Shown: positions 57,326 to 64,000 of the stretch, piece by piece
Position numbering within the stretch: the stretch's first letter is position 1
Layout: the number at the start of each line of letters is the position of its first letter
Origin: Hyperoplus lanceolatus
Taxonomy: Eukaryota; Chordata; Actinopteri; Uranoscopiformes; Ammodytidae
DNA: 64,000 nt
Reading direction: 5' to 3'
NCBI GenBank assembly: GCA_026929865.2
Contig: CM049395.1
Span: 15,330,001-15,394,000, forward strand
The notes under the pieces: model-generated
Told to the model about the DNA's origin: nothing
Databases searched by the model: none
The model's input: the letters and a program-made list of their open reading frames with translations, nothing else
Made by a program: the position numbers and the translations under genes

Positions 57326-60300
57326 ATTAAACTTATTCACAAGGGTTGAGTTGACTGTGAGTCATTCTCTCAGCCTTTTCGAGTTTTATTTTTACTCACC
57401 ATTAGGCATTCTTTTTCCAGCTGGGAAGTTTTAGAAATAGGGAGAGTAAGACATAAAGTGACCAAATACGTAATACGCATAGGCCCTATATATTATTTGT
57501 AGAGCTGTAATACTATCTTAAGCCAGTCATTCCAAAACACAGTGCAGACTGTCAACTTTGATTTTATATTCAACATTTACACTAATAACATTAAAGATGG
57601 TTGAATAAAAGACATGATGTAACATACAAAACATTTTGATAGCTCTACTGAAAAGTGATAATTTAACTGACAAGGTCACAATGACACCGCCTGACCTGTT
57701 CCTAAGATACAGTTAACAGACGTAGCCAAACCAACTACAAGGCACGGTAAAGAAGACAAATCAGGTCACACTCACAAACCTGCATTACGCACATCTATCT
57801 TTTTTTAAAGAGGCATAAGTCGACAGCTCACTCAGAGCCATTCAAAGAAAGCGACTGATGTTGTCTTCATGTGCGTGACCCCTCTTTATGCATGTACATT
57901 GGGTGCGTGTGGAAGAGACAATAGGGGGGAGAGGCCTGTCTGCAGGCCTGTCCTCACCTAATCTGCTGTTGCATGCAAAAGGTTATGTCAGACAACCATG
58001 AAGGTAACTTCAGCTGGACCAACGGCTGCTCTGAATTACATCACTATTTGAGGACGCTTTTGTTTCTGTGAAACCAAACACATCGGCGTGAATGACAGGG
58101 CGAGCTGGCTGTAAGTGAGATGTCGACGCAGGAAGGCGTGTTAAACTTCTGTTAGTCTCAATTTCTCCCCCTCTCGCACGATATCTCCTCCGCGATACCT
58201 CCTTCTCCCGTCTCCCCTCCCCCCTTCACCTTCCTCCTCATCACTCTGTCTCCCTGTGAGGCGCAGTTCCGTGATATCCTATACAGCCTGCACTTTTGAC
58301 CAACGGTCCAGGATAATGGTTTTCAGATTCTTCAAGGTGGCCTGAATCTGTGCCAAAGCTGAAAATGGAAAGCAAACACGAGTCCACCACCCTCTGTTCC
58401 TACTTAGCTCCAATGTAAGCTGATTATTCAGGTTCTGAGAAAATTCTGTCACGCTTTTCATATGAATCTCCCATCTTTTAATGGCGATGCAGACAGACCT
58501 TGAGTTTTTTTTTTATTACTGCCTGTCTTTTTAGTAATAATACAGTCAAATATGGAGGAATTGGCCATTTATTTTAGAAATGGAAGACATTATCCAAAAC
58601 AATGTGTGAACAAACATCCTTGTAATATCTCTGTGTGAGCCATGTCTGTAAAGTGAAGTTACCCCTTATGTAGGTTATCTGTAATCACAGTGGTGTCCAT
58701 AATCTCACATGCATTATTCTGGGTGTTTTAAACCAGCTCTCCTCATGTTCCACATGGCCTTGGTGTGTGGTTCCTTCTTGACCACAGAGCCATGTTTATT
58801 CTAGAAGCCTCTTTTTTTCTAGTGTTACAATTGTGGTTTCTGAGCTGCGCAAGACTTATCGAGCAAGTTAGCAACCCAGGATTCCACCATAGTGTTAACA
58901 CAGGAAAGCTGAATTAAATATTATAATTCCTTGACGATATCTTTCATTAATTTTGGCTTTACTATATAAACAGCCAATGACTCAATTAGATAAATGAGAC
59001 AGTATCCCTGTGAGGTCCTCAAGGCCATGCAATTACTACTATTTTCTATAAATTGATGACCGGGCAAAGCCTGACATCTCAGTCTTCTAGATGACTCCAC
59101 TACAATTCAAGTGAAACATGTGAAATCAAGTTTCAAAAAATGACCGTAGAGGATAAAATATTGGCACAGCATTGCATCATTGTTAACGCTACAATGTTAC
59201 GCATCTGCTTTTGAAGGTTTTCAGTCTAGTCTAATATTCTAGGTCAGATCAGTCCACTGCTGGTTTTACTCAATATTGAACCTAATACTGGAACCATTTA
59301 TATTTAGTAAGTGGCTCATAGCAACCACATATCAATACAGAAATGAGAGGAGTACTCCTGATCTTCAAAAGATAATTTGATTGATTTAATGGGTATAGCA
59401 AAAAGATGCCATTGCTGTGCCTGGTTTTGTGCCTGATGTCCCTTTTCCAAACCAGCATCGGTGCATTCTTCTGCAACCCTAACGTCCATCAAAGCCTTTT
59501 AAAATGGCCCTATCCAAGGACTGTACCCACTGTTTGTTGAGATCACAACTGCAAGGCCACTTTCAGAGACATGTCTATTTCCCATACATGCAAAGCACCA
59601 GAGGGAGCTGGATTCAACAGACAGCTTCCCTAAACCTTGGCAGGTTTTAAAACATCACTGTAATCTTCTACGCAATGACCCCTAAGCTATACACTGTTCC
59701 TTGATTCAGATGAGTGGTGTGACCACGTAGATGTCACAGAGCAGAGTCTATATTGATAAACTCTGATTCATTTGCATATTCCTTTTCACGTGATCACATA
59801 ATTTATTCTCCAAAATATGAACTATGGTGAATCAGTGTTTACAATTGTTCAGTAAGGCTAAGGTTGGACTGGAGACAGAATATAATTCTCTTGTTGCACA
59901 ATTTGAGTAATATAAGATATATGAGATTAAGCCAGCATTCACAATGGACCTTTGTTTTTTTAATCAACGATTGATTTTATACAACAGATATTCATGAAGT
60001 CTATAACATCTTCATATCTATATTTTCCCGAAAATGTAGTGAGGGTTTGGCAATTTTTTGTAGGTGAAAAAAAGAAATAAAAGTATTCCATCACACATAC
60101 CTCCTACATCTCACCCAAGCCCAGCTGTATAGGTGTGAGGTGTTTGTCCCATTGTGAGACGGAAGCAGGGAAGGCGTTCATGCAGTCCTAAGAGGTGACG
60201 AGGCCAGTAAATCTGCACTGAGGGGTGGTCTCTAAAACCTGCCCCAGCCTTGGCGGCACCGCTGGGCCCTTAATCGAAAGCAGACGTGTTTGGAGTACAT

Positions 60301-60708
60301 TCTCAGAGTTACTACTGTTCAATTGTGATTTACAAGAGTGTGTGAGATATGGAAATCTCTCACGCAACTCAAGATATGGGCTGAGTGTAAGCACATTGTG
60401 AAATAGGCCCCCGCCCGCCGCCCTGTGGGAAGGACTAATCTGTAAACTCGCTTTATCCCTACATTGGTTAAAGAGCATGCCATGCTTCTCTACTAGGGGT
60501 GCAAGGTTCTACAATGGGGGGGTCAACAACAATGAGTCAAGGTATCTACAATTCCATTCGAAAATTATAGAATATTTGATCTTTCTTTAAGATATCTTGC
60601 ACAGTATTTACATTACTTTACATTATTTTGAGTCGTAAGTGTTAGTGGTACCTTTCTTCTCGACCAAAGGCTGACTTTCTGACATCTTCTGGAAGTGTCT
60701 CAAAGCTC
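57326..60708. other. Gene-free stretch
   Basis: No coding exon recognised on either strand. A pyrimidine-rich stretch lies around 58160-58255. Confidence 0.5.
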
Positions 60709-61178
60709 CCGGTGTTGCACCGAAAGCTGTGACCTGTCAGAATGTGTGACCCTAGAGGGCGCTGTTCTTATTGATTAACCCAGTCTCATGGTGAAATATA
60801 AGATATGTAAAAACGTTGGTCCATTGCGCAAATCGTATAAGTTTCTCAAAATTGGCACTGAAATGGTCAGATTGTTTTAGGAGTTTTTTAAAGGTGAATA
60901 ACCAACCTAGTTACCCATCACAGTGAAATGTGTAGGCTATACCTTTTCCACTGTGCAATCATTTTAAATTGGAAGCAAACAACTTAACAATCTCTCAATT
61001 GCAGGGCTGTTTTTGTGAAACTATGTTTTCAGCTGTGGACCAACATAATTATTAAAACATTTCACTGTGAGACTGGGTTGTTTTATGCCTACAGTCTATT
61101 GAAATCAGTTAAGAAATAAGAACAGCGCCCTCTAGGGTCACATATTCTGACAGGTCACAGCTTTCGGTGCAACACCGG
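60709..61178. mobile_element. MITE-like element with about 64-bp inverted repeats
   Basis: The left arm (60709 to about 60772) and right arm (to 61178) are nearly perfect reverse complements, both beginning CCGGTGTTGCACCGAAAGC. A second inverted block (AACCCAGTCTCA near 60778 and TGAGACTGGGTT near 61069) lies further in, offset by about 35 bp in the right half. No coding capacity. The flanking duplication was not identified, so the outer limits are uncertain. Confidence 0.75.
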
Positions 61179-64000
61179 CAATACGCACCTACTCGGCACT
61201 GTGAACTAAAAACTAAACTATCAGGTGAGGGAGGGGCCGATTGCACGGCTGGATGAAGGGTTCGCTGCACTTAAAAGCATTCACGTGCGGCACAATGACA
61301 ATTTAACTAGGATTATTTTGTTTTCATGATTGAGGGAATGTTTGTTGTTGTTATTTAGGTGTAAAGTGTTCTCCTCTCCTCCTGTCGATCGTTCACTGCA
61401 GTAGTTTCCGGTGTTGTGCAGTAAAAATAAAAGCCCCCGCGATTTTTCTTTTCTTTTCTCTCCTTTTCTCCTATTTACTATTTTTTTACTCAGTAACGCA
61501 GGTGATATAAAATGTAGCGAAGTACAATACTTCAAAATAAACATACTCAAAGTAAAAGTAAAAGTACAGGTTTTAGAACCACTTAGAAAACTACAAGTAC
61601 TCAAAAAAACTACTCAATAACAGGAACGCGAGTAAATCTAACTAGCTACTTTCCACCCCGGCTTAGCAGCATGGCAGTTTAGTAAATGTTTCAAATGTTT
61701 ACAAGACTAGGACTCCAAAACAGATGTCACAGGTAAACAGAAACACATTTCGGCCTTTTGTGCTCATCAGTTTGTTTTGTTGAACGAACGACAGTGGCAC
61801 ACCTTTGGTTATAAACCAGGCCAGTTCAGGACATAACTGAACACTAAAGTTATTTCCTCCGGCCTTTGGTCTGGCCTTTGGCATGCACGTAACGTTGCCT
61901 TACATGGGGCAAACACACGCACCCAAACCCATTGACGCATACAAACATATCGTGCCCGGCTTTCCTGTAGAGTACACCTGCTCTCCACACGAACAAGCCA
62001 TGGTCATTAATCTCGCTACAAAACTCTCCTCCCCTTATGCCAAGTCCTGGCCTCCAGGTGAGAGAGGGCTTTAATGAAACACTCTGAGCCTGTCATAATA
62101 ATACTAAGCCACTGACATTGAGCAGGGTGAAGTAAAGCTCAAAAGATAAAAAGGTGGATGGAATTACAGACAAGTGAAATGGAAGAAAACCCGGAGTTGA
62201 TGCCACAATATAGATCACCACCTAATCACCTACCAAGCTTGAACTCAATCACATGTGGCAAACAGAGAAAGTTCCTGGCGCATTAGCTGCTATCAAGACT
62301 CAAAGGGGTAGTTATGTGTCTGTTCTCCCTCCAACATCAGCTCCTGTTCTCCAGCTCTGCTCCGCTTCCCCCACTCTCCCACCATTAAAAAGACATCCAT
62401 CCTTACAATGAGACAGAGTGGGAGGAACGAGAGAGATGGAGAGGCACTTTTATCAAAAAAACTTAGGCAGCGGGGCTTTGCTTGTCAAAAATCAAACCAC
62501 ATGGACACATCACATGGATACAGACAAGCCTTGGCATTTGCACACAAACAAAGATATACCTTTCGCTCACATTTTACATAAAGATATAAATGATCTGTTT
62601 GGACAAAACTAATATGAATGATGAATAACGTGTGGATGCAAGTAAAATTATTCCAATATGAAGAAATACCAACAAGATTATGTTTGGTTTTTTTGTGTGC
62701 GCGTGTGTTTGTGCTCCATGAATCCATGATCTTGTCATCCTTTGTAATGAGGGTTATGAAAATAAAAGTCAAAATGCTGGCTCGTGTTTACTTATGTCAT
62801 CATAACACATGACACAGACATTCCTCGTAGAAGCTAATGAACAAATGAGTGACTCAGTGTTATGGTTATGGCTGCACTAAGGCCAGTAGCTATGAGAAAA
62901 TTAAGGAGAACATCAGATGGATCCAAAACAAGCTCTGACCCAGAAGGAATCTTATTTGGAGATTAATTCTGATCATGAGTTCTTCTTGTCTCGCTTATTA
63001 TTTTCACTAATTGCCATTGCAGATACAAAACTGAAGGACAGCTGATTAATGTGTGTATGTGTGTGTGTGTGTGCGTGCGTGCATGCGTGTGTTTGTGCTC
63101 TATGACCACATCCTGCGTTAATAATTATTTTCCCATGGCGCAAAATGCCTGGCATTGATTTTGTCTGTTGATGAAAAGCATTCAAGTGTGGGTGGTTCCT
63201 GTCAACATAGTTCAGCCAAGGTAGTCTCAGTTACAGGAGGCAAACATCTGTATACATGTTTGTCCTCACCTGTTTTCTACTGAAAATGTTAGCATTAAGC
63301 TCATGCCTAAACAAAGCTAAAGGGCTGACAAAGCATGGCTGAAGCTGATGGCTGGCCTAACATTGATGGTTTCACTGTTCTACAGGTGGCCGTAATGTGC
63401 CAAGAAACAGAGCACTAAACATAGACCCGAATAATGCGCTGTATGGGGAAAAACGGTTTCGCAAATGTTTTATGAGTTAGAAAACGCATTCAAAGACTAA
63501 CACATGCAATGGGTTTTGGGGCTATTATCCTTAAATATATATTATCTTCAGATCCATTACTTATACTTACTAAATGTAATATTTATTTCATGCAATAAAA
63601 AAAACAGCTTAAACTACTAAATCTGACAAATGTTACTTTTTAAGGGCTACTTAATCCAAATATTGGAGATCCTAGTTCATAAACCTAAATTACAGATGTA
63701 TCAGTGGAAGTTGAACTGAAAAGTTCCAACTTCAACTCTGAACTATCGAGCCACACTTTATAGCGGAAATAAGTCATGGCGTCAAGTCCGGCCTCTGGTC
63801 AGCTACATTTTTATCTCATTATAATCATCAGTCTTTCTAAAAATGAAAGAAAAAAAGGGGAAAAAGGGAGTTCCATCATCATTACCAATCATATTTATAT
63901 CATCACCATAGTTGATATTCTATTGTTGTTGCCTTTCCTCTGTGTGTCTATCTAACTCTTTATTTCGGGGTCATCCAAATATCCTCAAGTCTCAATGTTC
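61179..64000. other. Gene-free right end
   Basis: No coding exon recognised. A TG/TGCG microsatellite lies at about 63051-63090. Confidence 0.5.

Overview
The window is vertebrate, almost certainly teleost, nuclear DNA. It holds three intron-rich genes, all on the minus strand, with very many (TG)n/(CA)n microsatellites, a decayed Tc1-like transposon, several short hAT-type elements, and a tRNA-derived SINE of a kind common in percomorph fishes. Genes were assembled exon by exon from reading frame, splice sites and remembered vertebrate orthologues; no alignment could be run.

Layout from left to right. Positions 1-6.3 kb are gene-free apart from a 1,624-bp Tc1-like element (3687-5310) with long inverted repeats and a transposase gene broken by three stop codons. 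Positions 6353-18084 (minus) are shc4, a phosphotyrosine adaptor (CH2-PTB-CH1-SH2), with 12 coding exons giving 558 aa. Its introns carry a SINE, a 1.8-kb hAT element, a LINE/SINE-type tail and very long dinucleotide repeats, some touching splice sites. Positions 22188-37897 (minus) are secisbp2l, 18 coding exons giving 1,106 aa, complete, with three transposon remnants in its introns. Positions 39055-46613 (minus) are cops2 (COP9 signalosome subunit 2), 13 coding exons giving 443 aa, the human length. The order SHC4-SECISBP2L-COPS2, all in one direction, matches human 15q21. In human the next gene, GALK2, sits head-to-head with COPS2. I see no GALK2 exon in the 17.4 kb to the right, which looks non-coding and contains microsatellites, foldback repeats and duplicated blocks.

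The three genes do not form a functional pathway: one is a signalling adaptor, one an RNA-binding protein related to selenoprotein synthesis, and one a subunit of the cullin-deneddylating complex. Their linkage is conserved synteny. I found no prokaryote-style system, CRISPR array or new multigene system. The most unusual signals are structural: an out-of-frame 61-nt shc4 exon between complementary UG and CA repeats, and mobile elements inserted within about 10 to 40 nt of splice donors.
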